Source: Streptomyces novaecaesareae (lineage in GTDB: Bacteria > Actinomycetota > Actinomycetes > Streptomycetales > Streptomycetaceae). From it: a DNA stretch of 64,000 nucleotides. The stretch covers positions 21,036 to 85,035 of the forward strand of contig NZ_JNWQ01000023.1 in NCBI RefSeq assembly GCF_000716875.1, given 5' to 3'. Under the pieces are notes generated by a model. The model was not told the DNA's origin, did no database searches, and saw only the letters and a program-made list of their open reading frames with translations. Position 1 is the first letter of the stretch, and every line of letters begins with the position of its first letter. Positions 1 to 8,520 of this stretch are shown in pieces. Both the position numbers and the translations under genes were made by a program.

Positions 1-677
1 AAGGCGGCGACCGCCAGGCCCGGGCGGGCGAGCGGCAGCACCAGCCGCCAGAAGGTGCCGAACGGGCTGAGCCCGTCGACCCGGCCGGCCTCGTCGATCT
101 CCACCGGGATGGTGTCGAAGTAGCCCTTCAGCAGCCAGGCGCAGTACGGCACGGTGGTGGTCGAGTAGACCAGGATCAGGCCGGTGTAGCTGTCCAGCAG
201 GCCGAGTTCGGAGAGCATCGTGTACATCGGCACGATCAGCACCGCGATCGGGAACATCTGGGTGACCAGCAGCGACCACATCAGCGGCTTGTGCCCGGGG
301 AACTTCATCCGGGACACGGCGTAGCCGGTGGTGGCGGCGACCAGGACGCCGAAGACGGTGGTCACGCCGGAGACCAGCAGGGCGTTGCCGAACCAGGTGA
401 AGAAGTCGGTGTCGGACAGCACGTGCTGGTAGTTCGACAGCGTGAGCTTGTCGAGGATCTGGCCGGGGTGGAGGTAGTCGGACTTGTCCGGGCCGAGCGA
501 GACGAAGAGGATCCACCCGACCGGGAACAGGGCGATCAGGCTGGCCACGATCAGGGTGCCGTGGGACAGCGTCCGGGCCAGCGGGCTGCTCTCGCCGCGT
601 CGACGGACCTTGGCCGGCCGGCCGGCGGTCGGGGCCGCGCTCGCCGCGGGGGCCGGGCGTTCGGTGGTGGTGCTCAT
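1..677 (-). CDS. malG: MalG-type sugar ABC transporter permease, partial (3' end outside window)
   Basis: This is the inner-membrane permease that pairs with the MalF-like protein encoded just upstream, for ATP-driven maltose/maltodextrin-type sugar import. The frame is open from an ATG at 677 to the left edge, so the C-terminus is missing. About 225 residues are visible. A Pro/Ala/Arg-rich cytoplasmic N-terminus is followed by a first membrane span (LIVASLIALFPVGWILFVSL) and a periplasmic region. Next comes the permease core, including the EIDEAGRVDG stretch, which is the EAA loop that docks the ATPase (family knowledge). No ATPase gene is visible here. In Streptomyces the shared MsiK ATPase normally serves such importers. 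The exact sugar is inferred from the operon, not proven. Confidence 0.88.
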   Translation of the reverse strand, partial: MSTTTERPAPAASAAPTAGRPAKVRRRGESSPLARTLSHGTLIVASLIALFPVGWILFVSLGPDKSDYLHPGQILDKLTLSNYQHVLSDTDFFTWFGNALLVSGVTTVFGVLVAATTGYAVSRMKFPGHKPLMWSLLVTQMFPIAVLIVPMYTMLSELGLLDSYTGLILVYSTTTVPYCAWLLKGYFDTIPVEIDEAGRVDGLSPFGTFWRLVLPLARPGLAVAA

Positions 678-717
678 CGGGGTTACCTGCCTTCGTGGGT
701 CAACTGGGTCCGGGGCC

Positions 718-1728
718 TCAGCCGTTGGCCTGCTCGTTGCGGGCGAGCCAACGCCGGTAGAAGGCGGTGAAGACGATCAGGATGGACAGCAGGATCACGC
801 CGTAGGCGGCGGACTGCGCGTAGTCCCGGGGGATCTGGCCGAAGCCGAGGCGGTAGGCCCAGGTGACCAGGAGCTGGGCGTCGGGCGCGCCGGTGCCGAA
901 CAGCAGGTAGATGACGTTGAACTGGTTGAACGTCCAGATCACGCCGAGCAGCACGACGGTGGAGGAGACGGTGCGTAGCCCGGGCATGGTGACGTACCGG
1001 AAGCGCTGCCAGGGGGTGGCGCCGTCCATCTCGGCGGCCTCGTACAGCTCGGCCGGGATCGACTGCAGGCCACCGAGCAGCGAGATCATCATGAACGGCA
1101 CGCCGGCCCAGGTGTTCACCAGGATCGCGGCCACCTTCTGCGCCCACGGGTCGGTCAGCCAGCCGGGCTCGGGCAGGTGCAGGGCGGAGAGGATGCCGTT
1201 GACGACGCCGCCGTCGGCGAGCATCAGGCGCCAGGAGAAGACGGTGACGAAGGTGGGTACGGCCCACGGCAGGATGAGCAGCATCCGGTAGACGGCGCGC
1301 CCGCGCAGCTTCTTGTTGAGCAGCAGGGCGAGGCCGAGGCCGAGGGTGTAGTGCAGGAAGACGCAGACGGCCGTCCAGGCGATGGTCCAGACGAAGTGCG
1401 ACCAGAAGCGGTCGTACGAGCCGGGGCCCCAGAGGATGTCGGCGTAGTTGTGGAAGCCGACGAACCGGTAGCTGGCCGGGATCTCGTTGACGCCGATCGT
1501 GCGGGCGACGTTGAGGCTGTTGGCGTCGGTGAGGGTGAGCCAGATGCCCTCGACGAGCGGGTAGATCACCAGCGCGCCGAGCACCAGCACGACCGGGGCG
1601 ATCATCGCGTAGGCGTACCAGTGCTTGGCGTAGGAGCGCTTGACGCGTTCCAGCAGGCCCGGACGCTGCTCGCGCTCCCGGCTGCCCTTGCCGGTGGCGC
1701 CCTGCACGGCGACTGACATCGTTTGCAC
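718..1728 (-). CDS. malF: MalF-type sugar ABC transporter permease
   Basis: This 336-residue inner-membrane permease is the partner of the MalG-like protein. A charged N-terminus (KGSREREQRP) precedes a first span around MIAPVVLVLGALVIYPL, followed by a loop and five further hydrophobic segments. The EAA motif (ELYEAAEMDGATPWQRFRYV) lies near the last third and is the ATPase docking site in this family. The gene sits between the binding protein and malG on the same strand, so the three form one importer operon. A strong hairpin separates it from malE and probably lowers permease expression relative to the binding protein. Length is normal for actinobacterial MalF. Substrate assignment rests on family resemblance and the upstream operator. 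Confidence 0.88.
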   Translation of the reverse strand: MQTMSVAVQGATGKGSREREQRPGLLERVKRSYAKHWYAYAMIAPVVLVLGALVIYPLVEGIWLTLTDANSLNVARTIGVNEIPASYRFVGFHNYADILWGPGSYDRFWSHFVWTIAWTAVCVFLHYTLGLGLALLLNKKLRGRAVYRMLLILPWAVPTFVTVFSWRLMLADGGVVNGILSALHLPEPGWLTDPWAQKVAAILVNTWAGVPFMMISLLGGLQSIPAELYEAAEMDGATPWQRFRYVTMPGLRTVSSTVVLLGVIWTFNQFNVIYLLFGTGAPDAQLLVTWAYRLGFGQIPRDYAQSAAYGVILLSILIVFTAFYRRWLARNEQANG

Positions 1729-1763
1729 CTTCTCGGGGGTTCTCGGAGGCCGACGGAGCCGAC

Positions 1764-1794
1764 GGCCCGGCCTGCCGGGGGGGCAGGCCGGGCC
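1764..1794 (-). terminator. Hairpin between malE and malF (attenuator or mRNA-stabilising stem)
   Basis: Perfect 13-bp inverted repeat (1764-1776 with 1782-1794) around a 5-nt G loop. It sits just after the malE stop codon and before the malF start. There is no T tract, so partial termination or 3'-end protection of malE mRNA is more likely than full termination. This is a common arrangement for binding-protein-dependent importers. Confidence 0.6.
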
Positions 1795-1800
1795 CGGGGA

Positions 1801-3078
1801 CTACTTGGCGAAGCCCGGCAGGAGCTTGGCGTAGTCGGTGGCGACGGTGTTCAGCGCGTCCTGGGTGGCGGTGCCCTGGGTGGCCTTGCCCAGGTTGGTG
1901 CCGAGCGAGGAGAACAGCGAGCTGTACTCGGGCAGTTCGGGGCGCGGCTTGGCGCTGCTCAGGATGCTCTGGAAGCCGGCGATGCCCGGGTCGGCCTTGA
2001 CGTCGGCGGTGAAGGCGTCGGAGCGGGTGGGCAGGGTGGAGTTCTTCTGCGCGATGAACGCCTGGCTCTCGGCCGAGGTCATGAACGCGGCGAACTTCTC
2101 GGCGGCGGCCTTGTGGGCCTTGTCGGCGCCGGCGTAGACGGAGATGTTGTGGCCACCGGTGGGGGCGCCGGCCTTGCCGCTGGAGCCGCCGGGGACGGCG
2201 GCGATGCCGAGGTTGTTCTTGTCGGCGAAGGCCGAGCCCTTGTAGATGTTGGTGATCTCCCAGGGGCCCTGGATGATCGCCGCGACCTTGCCGCTGTTGA
2301 AGGCGTCCATCATGTGCGCGTAGGCGTCGGTGGTGACGTCAGCCTTGGCGGTGCCGGGCGAGGTGAACATCGTCTTGTAGGTCTCGACGGCCTTGACGGC
2401 CTCCGGCGAGGTGACGGTGATCTTCTTGCCGGCGGCGTCGACGGTGTCGGTGCCCTCGCCGAACAGGAAAGGCATCGCGTAGTACCCGTCGGCGGCCTTC
2501 AGCCAGAAGCCGTCCACGCCGGCCTTGTCCTTGACGGCGGCGGCGTCGGCCTTCAGCTCGTCCCAGGTCTTCGGGGCATCGGTGATGCCGGCCTTGGTGA
2601 ACAGCTCCTTGTTGTAGAGCAGGCCGAGGGTGTCGGTCACCAGCGGGACGCCGTACAGCTTGCCCTCGTACTTGGCCTGCTGGATCAGGCTCGGCTGGAA
2701 GGCGGAGGTGTCGGCGGCGGCCGGGGTGCCGTCCAGCGGCTCCAGGTAGCCGGCCTTGGCGAAGGCGGCGGTCCAGCCGACCTCGGAGCGGAACACGTCC
2801 GGAGCGCCCTTGGCCCCCATGGCGGTCTGCAGCTTGTTCTGCGCCTGGTCGAACGGGACGTTGACGAAGTCGACCTTGATGTTCGGGTTGGCGGCCTCGA
2901 ACTTCTTGACGAGCTCCTGGTAGTTCGGCGCCTCGTTGGTGGCGTTCGACGTGTCCCAGTACGTGAGGGTGACCGGCCCGTCGGCCTTGCCGTCCGAGCT
3001 GGAGCCGCTGCTGCCACAGGCAGCCATCGAGACCGCGAGGGCCACAACGAGGGCAGAGGCCGCGATGCCACGCCGCAT
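1801..3078 (-). CDS. malE: Extracellular sugar-binding lipoprotein (MalE-like)
   Basis: This 425-residue solute-binding lipoprotein captures sugar outside the membrane and delivers it to the MalFG-type permeases. The chosen ATG at 3078 has an AAGGAG ribosome site 8 nt upstream and opens directly into a lipoprotein signal (MRRGIAASALVVALAVSMAACG). The lipobox Cys is at residue 21, followed by a Ser/Gly linker. The mature part has bacterial solute-binding family 1 features: LTYWDTSNA near the start, a KKFEAANPNIKVDFV stretch, AAIIQGPWEI and the C-terminal helical region. The frame extends 52 residues further upstream, but that part translates the promoter and operator and is not protein. Maltose/maltodextrin is the most likely ligand class; cellobiose or another oligosaccharide cannot be excluded. 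Confidence 0.9.
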   Translation of the reverse strand: MRRGIAASALVVALAVSMAACGSSGSSSDGKADGPVTLTYWDTSNATNEAPNYQELVKKFEAANPNIKVDFVNVPFDQAQNKLQTAMGAKGAPDVFRSEVGWTAAFAKAGYLEPLDGTPAAADTSAFQPSLIQQAKYEGKLYGVPLVTDTLGLLYNKELFTKAGITDAPKTWDELKADAAAVKDKAGVDGFWLKAADGYYAMPFLFGEGTDTVDAAGKKITVTSPEAVKAVETYKTMFTSPGTAKADVTTDAYAHMMDAFNSGKVAAIIQGPWEITNIYKGSAFADKNNLGIAAVPGGSSGKAGAPTGGHNISVYAGADKAHKAAAEKFAAFMTSAESQAFIAQKNSTLPTRSDAFTADVKADPGIAGFQSILSSAKPRPELPEYSSLFSSLGTNLGKATQGTATQDALNTVATDYAKLLPGFAK

Positions 3079-3388
3079 GAGAACTCCTTGGGAGGGTGGG
3101 GGTGCCCGAGATGTTCGGAGACAGGCGCATAATGGCTGCCTCGTGCCGACCGCATCGTTGCTGCCGTCGGGCTCGGGAAGGAAGTTAACAGCGGGGAAAG
3201 ATCGACGGAAAGTCCTTGCAGCAAGTTTCTGCAAGAAACGGGGATCGTTACATCCGCGTGTCCTGGACGTTGCCGCTCGGTAGTTGACGTCCGCACCGAT
3301 TGCCCGGGTACGTCCGATTCACCCCTCCATTGCGAAGCCGAACAGACCACCCGGCGTGGCCGAAAGCCGCCTGCAGCAGACTGGACAC
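3079..3388 (-). promoter_or_regulatory. malE promoter region with CTTGCAG-type operator
   Basis: This 310-bp gene-free stretch separates malE (leftward) from the GNAT gene (rightward). It contains CTTGCAG (3215-3221) and its inverted copy CTGCAAG (3229-3235), with an overlapping 11-bp palindrome CTTGCAGCAAG. Repeats of CTTGCAG are the described target of MalR, the LacI-family maltose repressor of Streptomyces (established knowledge). The site lies about 140 bp upstream of the malE start. No malR gene is in the window. Confidence 0.6.
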
Positions 3389-3892
3389 ATGCGAATCAGA
3401 GCCGCCACCAGGGACGAACTTCCGCTGCTCACCGAGCTGGAACGGGCCGCCGGCGCACCCTTCGCCGCGATCGGCATGCCGGAGATCGCCGAGGACGAAC
3501 CCTGGGCCCCCGAGGAGCTGGCGCACTACCTGGAACGGGGCGTCGCACTGGTCGCCGAAGCCCCCGACGGAGCGATCGCCGCCTACCTGCTGGCCGAACC
3601 GGTGGACGGCGCGCTGCACATCGAGCAGGTCTCCGTCCACCCCGACCACGCCCGCCACGGCATCGGCCGGGCACTGATCGAGCACCTCGCCGAGACCACC
3701 GACGCCCCCGCGCTCACCCTCACCACCTTCGCCGAGGTCCCCTGGAACGCGCCCTACTACGAGCGCTGCGGCTTCCGCCCGCTGGCCGTCGACGAGCTCA
3801 CCCCCGGCCTGCGCGAGATCCGCCGCAGGGAGGCCGAGCACGGTCTGGACCGCTGGCCCCGGCTCTGCATGCGCCGGGACCTCCGTCCGTGA
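3389..3892 (+). CDS. GNAT family N-acetyltransferase
   Basis: This 167-residue protein of the GCN5-related family transfers an acetyl group from acetyl-CoA to an amine on an unknown substrate. It opens with MRIRAATRDELPLL, the typical first strand and helix. The acetyl-CoA-binding motif A is visible as VSVHPDHARHGIGRAL (R/Q-x-x-G-x-G/A type), followed by a YYERCGF motif near the C-terminus that is common to these enzymes. The ATG at 3389 was chosen because the fold begins there; the frame's earlier 35 residues lie in the intergenic region. It is a single gene facing away from the mal operon and towards the convergent galM. The substrate cannot be read from the sequence. Confidence 0.85.
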   Translation: MRIRAATRDELPLLTELERAAGAPFAAIGMPEIAEDEPWAPEELAHYLERGVALVAEAPDGAIAAYLLAEPVDGALHIEQVSVHPDHARHGIGRALIEHLAETTDAPALTLTTFAEVPWNAPYYERCGFRPLAVDELTPGLREIRRREAEHGLDRWPRLCMRRDLRP

Positions 3893-3941
3893 CCGGCCGG
3901 CCCATGACCAGCGAGGCCACGACCCACCCGGCTATGCCCCG

Positions 3942-5021
3942 CTAGGCCGTGACCGGCCGGTTCGTCCCCAGCCGCAGCACGGTCGTCGAGCGGAACTCCT
4001 CCCCCGGCCGCAGCACCGTGCTCGGGAACGCCGGGTGGTGCGGGGAGTCCGGGAAGTGCTGGGTCTCCAGCGCGATCCCGGCGAACGGCCCGTACGGAAC
4101 GCCGCGCGCGCCGGTGACCGCGCCCTGGAACTTGTTCGCCGTGTAGACCTGGATGCCCGGCTCGGTGGTCAGCACCTCCAGGGTGCGGCCGCTGACCGGG
4201 TCCTCCAGCAGTGCCGCCCGCGCCGGGCTGCCGTCCGCCGGGCGGGCGCGCAGCACCCAGTTGTGGTCGTAGCCGCCAGGGCCGGCCAGCTGCGGGTGCG
4301 GGTCGTGCACCGACTTGCCGATCGGCGCGGCCACCGTGAAGTCGAACGGCGTGCCGGCCACCGGCTCGGTCCGCCCGTACGGGATCTGCCGCTCGTCGGC
4401 CGGGGTGTACTCGTCGGCGTCCAGGGTGAGCAGGTGGCCGAGGACGTCGCCGCTGCCTTCACCCGCAAGGTTGACGTACGCGTGGTTGGTCAGGTTGACG
4501 ACGGTCGGTTTGGCGGTGACGGCGCGGTAGTCGATCACCAGCTCGCCGGCGGCGTCCAGCGTGTAGGTGACGGTGACGTCCAGCGCGCCGGGGAATCCCT
4601 GGTCCCCGTCCGGGCTGTGCAGCCGCAGCCGCACCCCGCCCTCGACCGGCTCCGCCGCCCACATCCGGTGCGCGAAGCCGTCCGGTCCGCCGTGGATCGT
4701 CATGCCGCTGCCGGTGGAGGCCAGTTGGTGCTCCGCGCCGTCGATGGTGACGGAGGAGCGGTCGATCCGGTTGGCGTACCGGCCCACCACCGTGCCGTAG
4801 TGCCGGGCCGGGCCGAGGATCTGGGCCAACTCGTCGGTCGCCAGCAGCAGTTGCTCGACGCGCCCGGACCGGTCGGGCGCGCTCAAGGTGTGCAGGGTCG
4901 CCCCCAGCGTGAGCACGCTCGCCTCGTACGGGCCGGCCGTGAGCGTCCAGCGCTCGATCGCGGCGCCCGCGCCCGAGGGGTCGAGGGGTTCGTGCCGCAC
5001 GCTGGTGGCCTCGCTCGCCAT
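3942..5021 (-). CDS. galM: Aldose 1-epimerase (mutarotase)
   Basis: This 359-residue cytosolic enzyme interconverts the alpha and beta anomers of galactose, glucose and related aldoses. Family landmarks are present in order: GRYANRI early in the beta-sandwich, the catalytic His in LTNHAYVNLAG, the substrate-binding Asp in GGYDHNWVL, and the catalytic Glu in GIALETQHFPDSPHHP. Length is normal for bacterial GalM. It ends 49 bp from the convergent GNAT gene. It lies near a sugar importer but has its own transcription unit, so a link to sugar catabolism is only suggestive. Confidence 0.92.
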   Translation of the reverse strand: MASEATSVRHEPLDPSGAGAAIERWTLTAGPYEASVLTLGATLHTLSAPDRSGRVEQLLLATDELAQILGPARHYGTVVGRYANRIDRSSVTIDGAEHQLASTGSGMTIHGGPDGFAHRMWAAEPVEGGVRLRLHSPDGDQGFPGALDVTVTYTLDAAGELVIDYRAVTAKPTVVNLTNHAYVNLAGEGSGDVLGHLLTLDADEYTPADERQIPYGRTEPVAGTPFDFTVAAPIGKSVHDPHPQLAGPGGYDHNWVLRARPADGSPARAALLEDPVSGRTLEVLTTEPGIQVYTANKFQGAVTGARGVPYGPFAGIALETQHFPDSPHHPAFPSTVLRPGEEFRSTTVLRLGTNRPVTA

Positions 5022-5194
5022 GCCTGCTCCTCACTGGCGTCGGCGGCGCGCCGCGACCGCCCGGTTCCTGGTCCGTCGGGGGCTCGCCGCGGCAGCCCCG
5101 TATCCGTCAGCCTAGCGACGGCGCCGCCGTACGGAACGCCGCCGCACGCACGGACGCCGCCGCACAGACACCGCCGCACGCACGGACGCCGCCC

Positions 5195-8100
5195 CTACTC
5201 CTCCTGCTCCTCCTCCGGCCGGGTCGCCTCCCGCTGCGTCGACGGCAGCCCGAGCGCCGAGGCCAGCCCGTCCGGCCCGCTGCCCGCCTTGCGGTAGACG
5301 GCGGCCAGTCGCCGGTTGACCAGGTTGATGTGCACCCCCAGCTCGTCGGCGATCCGCTGCGGCGGCACGCCCTGCACCGCCCGCTTGGCGACCTCCAACT
5401 CCGGCCCGCTGAGGGTCTCCAGCGTGTCCCCGAAGTCGCGCAGCCTGAGCCGGTTGGGCCGCAGGCCGTAGTTGGCCAGCTCGCGCCGCGCCCGGTCGAC
5501 CAGACCCTCCGCCGAGCAGTGCTGGGCCAGCTCGATGCCCTGGTACAGGTGCTCCTGGGCGTCCTCCAGGCGCCCGACCCGGCGCAGCGCGGCGCCGAGG
5601 TCGACCAGCGCGACGGCGTGCTCGTACCCCGCCGGGGACTGCCCGAGGTGCAGCACGGCCTGTTCCAGCAGCTCGACCGCCTGCTGCCCGTCCTCGACCT
5701 GCGCCTGGAGCCGCAGCGCGCTGCCGATCGCCGAGGCGGTGCCGAAGGCGCGTGCGTCCCGGACGGCCTTGTGGGCGTAGTCGCGGGCGCGCTCCAGCTC
5801 GTCGTTGGCGAGCGCGACGGCGAGGTGGCCGGCCCAGGGCGCCCAGACGGTGTTGCGCCAGCCGCGGACCTCCAGCTGGGCGCCGGCCTCGGTGAGCGCG
5901 GCGGCGGCGCCCGCGTACCGCTCCTTGGCGACGAGCAGCTTGCCGTACAGCGAGGCCGCGTCCGGCAGCACCATGGCGGTCGCGTGGTAGGGCGGGTGGA
6001 AGCCGAACTTGTTGGCCAGCTCCCAGGCTTCCTCGACCCGGCCGCGGGCGATCAGGGTGTCCACCAGCACGCCGACCGCGTCCCAGGCCAGCGGCAGGCT
6101 CTTCCCGATCCGCTCGGAGATGCGGTACGCCCGGCGCAGGAAGTCCTCGGCCTCGGCGAGCAGGCCGCGGCGGAACCGGGCCAGGCCCATCAGGAAGTAC
6201 GCGAAGCCCCGGTGGGCACCGCTCCAACCGGCCACCTCGAACTGGATGATGGCGTCCGCCGCCAGCCGTTCGGCCTGCGCGATGCGGTCGTTGTAGATGT
6301 ACGTCAGGCCGAGCATCGAGGGCAGTTCGAAGCCCCAGGTGGTGTCGGTCCAGCCGAGGCCCTTGGGCAGCCGACCGCCGTCGAGGACCTCGTCGGCGAG
6401 CGCGAGCGCCTCGGTGGAGGGCTTGCCGCGCAGGGTGAGGTCCCAGGCGCGCATGGCGAGCACGGCCCGGTCGGCGGCCTCGCGGCCGCTCAGACTCCGG
6501 CACATCTCGCCGAGCCGGGCGGAGCGGCCGGGGCCGTCCTCCTCGGACTTGCGGAAGGCGTGCCACATGAACGAGGCGGCCTGGAGCCGCTGGTGCCCGG
6601 CCGGGTCTGCGGTCTGCTCGGCCTCGTCCTGGCAGACCAGGGCGGCCTTGCCCAGCTCGCCGCTGTGCGCGAGCACCTCGGAGAGCCGGAAGGTGGCGTC
6701 CACGCGCAGTTCGGGGCGCAGCGGCACCTCGTCGGGGTCGAGCGCGAGCTTGAGCTGGTTGACGGTGGCGCCGGGGTCGGTGAGCAGTGCGGAGCAGCCG
6801 AGTTCGTACAGCACCTCGGCCTTGATCTCGTCGGCGGGCGGTTCGTCGAGTGCGCGGCGCAGGCAGCGCTGGGCGGCTTCGGGGGCGCCGATCAGCTGGT
6901 GTTCGATGGCGGCGCGGCGCAGTTTCTTGACGATCCGGTCGTCGCCCTCGCCGGCGTGGGTCTCGACCAGGTGGCGGGAGGCGGCCAGCAGGCCGAGTCC
7001 GGCGTTCTCGATCTCGACGGCGGCGATGCCGTGCATGCCGAGGCGGGTGGCGTCCGGCATGGTGTTGTAGATGGAGCTGCCGATCAGCGGGTGGACGAAC
7101 TCCAGGTTCCCGTTGGGGGCTTGGGTGAGCACGCGCTGCTTTCGCAGCTGCTTGATGGACTCCCGGGCGGCGTCGGTGCTCTGGGTGGAGATCCGGGTGG
7201 CGAGGTCGATCCGGATGTCGGTGCCCAACATGGCGCAGGCCCAGGCGAAGCGCAGGGTGGCGGGGCCGAGCCGGTCCACCCAGCTCTTGAGGGTCATCCC
7301 GGTGGCGTCGACGGCGAGTTCGCGCAGTTGCCGGGAGTTCTCCTCGACCGGTTCGAGCTCCTGGTCGCGGACCTGGTCCAGCAGGGCGACGGCCTCGAAG
7401 GGGTTGCCGTTGACGACGTTCCAGAACTCGTAGCAGAAGGCGTCCTCAGCCTTGTCGCCGAGTTCGGCGCGGATCATGTCGGTGACGGAGCTCAGGTTGA
7501 GCCGGTTGAGCTCGTGCTTGCGGCCCTTGAGCGCGAGGACGTCCTTGCGGAGGCCGTGGGTCTCGGTCGGCCAGTCGCTCTCGTCGTCGCGGAAGGCGAA
7601 GACGAGCAGGACGGGAAGCATGTCGGAGCGGACGGCGAACTTGGCGAGCCAGGACAGGGATTCGGCGTCGGCCCAGTGCAGGTCGTCGACGATCATCACC
7701 ATCGGTGCGCGGCGCGGTGCCAGCTGGGTGAGGACGTAGTCGAGGCCGTCGCGCACGCCCTGCGGGTCGAGGCGGCGGGCGCCGGCCTTGGGCTGCTTGA
7801 GGCCCATGGCCGGTCCGACGACCTCCTCCCAGGTGCCCATGACCTGGCGGAACACGTCCGGCTTCAGGTTGCTGAGCACGGGCTGGAGCAGCTGGCGCAG
7901 GACGTGGTAGGGCTCCTTGAACTGCCGTTCGCCGCCTCGGGCGAACAGCACGGTGGCGCCCTCGCGGACCTTGGCGATCCGTCGTACCTCGTGCAGCAGG
8001 CTGGTCTTGCCGAGGCCGGGGCGGCCGGAGAAGGTGAGCAGGTCACCGATCTCGGTGCCGCCGGCGGCGAATTCGCGGCAGAGCCGCTCGACGGCGGCCT

Positions 8101-8212
8101 CCACCGACCGCAGTTCGGCGTCGCGGTCGCGCAGCCGGATCCGGGGCGCGGTGCCGTCGCCCTCTCGGCCGGAACCGACTCCCGCCCGAAGTTCGTTGTC
8201 CTGCTCGGTCAC
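5195..8212 (-). CDS. Large LuxR-type ATP-binding transcriptional regulator (LAL/STAND-like)
   Basis: This 1005-residue multidomain regulator has an N-terminal P-loop NTPase domain with Walker A GRPGLGKTS (residues 63-71) and Walker B MVMIVDDLHWAD (about 160-172). A long helical, TPR-like sensor region follows. The C-terminal LuxR-type helix-turn-helix contains LSGPELEVAKRAVQG and IADELGVHINLVNRRLAAVYRKAG, and an acidic tail closes the protein. The GTG at 8212 was chosen because GGAGG lies 7 nt upstream; the frame runs 47 residues further without a ribosome site. Proteins of this class usually act as ATP-dependent pathway activators in Streptomyces (family knowledge). It is divergent from the terpene cyclase gene across a shared 308-bp promoter region, making that gene the obvious candidate target. 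Confidence 0.88.
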   Translation of the reverse strand: MTEQDNELRAGVGSGREGDGTAPRIRLRDRDAELRSVEAAVERLCREFAAGGTEIGDLLTFSGRPGLGKTSLLHEVRRIAKVREGATVLFARGGERQFKEPYHVLRQLLQPVLSNLKPDVFRQVMGTWEEVVGPAMGLKQPKAGARRLDPQGVRDGLDYVLTQLAPRRAPMVMIVDDLHWADAESLSWLAKFAVRSDMLPVLLVFAFRDDESDWPTETHGLRKDVLALKGRKHELNRLNLSSVTDMIRAELGDKAEDAFCYEFWNVVNGNPFEAVALLDQVRDQELEPVEENSRQLRELAVDATGMTLKSWVDRLGPATLRFAWACAMLGTDIRIDLATRISTQSTDAARESIKQLRKQRVLTQAPNGNLEFVHPLIGSSIYNTMPDATRLGMHGIAAVEIENAGLGLLAASRHLVETHAGEGDDRIVKKLRRAAIEHQLIGAPEAAQRCLRRALDEPPADEIKAEVLYELGCSALLTDPGATVNQLKLALDPDEVPLRPELRVDATFRLSEVLAHSGELGKAALVCQDEAEQTADPAGHQRLQAASFMWHAFRKSEEDGPGRSARLGEMCRSLSGREAADRAVLAMRAWDLTLRGKPSTEALALADEVLDGGRLPKGLGWTDTTWGFELPSMLGLTYIYNDRIAQAERLAADAIIQFEVAGWSGAHRGFAYFLMGLARFRRGLLAEAEDFLRRAYRISERIGKSLPLAWDAVGVLVDTLIARGRVEEAWELANKFGFHPPYHATAMVLPDAASLYGKLLVAKERYAGAAAALTEAGAQLEVRGWRNTVWAPWAGHLAVALANDELERARDYAHKAVRDARAFGTASAIGSALRLQAQVEDGQQAVELLEQAVLHLGQSPAGYEHAVALVDLGAALRRVGRLEDAQEHLYQGIELAQHCSAEGLVDRARRELANYGLRPNRLRLRDFGDTLETLSGPELEVAKRAVQGVPPQRIADELGVHINLVNRRLAAVYRKAGSGPDGLASALGLPSTQREATRPEEEQEE

Positions 8213-8520
8213 CGTCGCGCCTCCGCCTCGCCCGATTCGCGTCACAGCTTCATCACTGTGTGGGGCCGAGGGTAGCGCTGTGCGGACCCTCCTGTGCGTC
8301 ATTCGTGCAGGCTGGGGCGGACGGTGATGGTTCGGACTGCTTGCCAAGGGCAATTGCCCTATATCCCTAACGTCCGATCAATACATCCGATACCCTACGG
8401 CCCTCAGGCGCAGATGATCTTGCCACACTCGTCCCCGCCATCCCGCCTCGCCGCGTCAACTCCCCCACAACCAGTGCTCGAACCACAAGCGCCCCCACCC
8501 TCCGCTGCACCGGGAGTCCG
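8213..8520. promoter_or_regulatory. Divergent promoter region, LuxR-type regulator / terpene cyclase
   Basis: This 308-bp stretch has no gene. It is the most AT-rich part of the locus and holds a perfect 14-bp palindrome AGGGCAATTGCCCT at 8347-8360. The half-site CCCTA recurs at 8366 and 8392. The palindrome lies about 160 bp before the cyclase start and about 135 bp before the regulator start, a sensible place for an operator serving both. Promoter hexamers could not be assigned with confidence. Confidence 0.5.

Noticed and set aside
3079..3234. N-terminal extension of the malE frame by 52 residues
   Set aside because: It translates the promoter and operator; the internal ATG has a good ribosome site and begins a perfect lipoprotein signal.
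5330..8275. Long open frame on the plus strand antisense to the LuxR-type regulator
   Set aside because: A GC-bias shadow: low-complexity Gly/Ala/Val composition, no motifs, and the minus-strand frame has clear Walker and HTH motifs. The same holds for other long antisense frames over hpn, glyA, dxs and aldehyde dehydrogenase genes.
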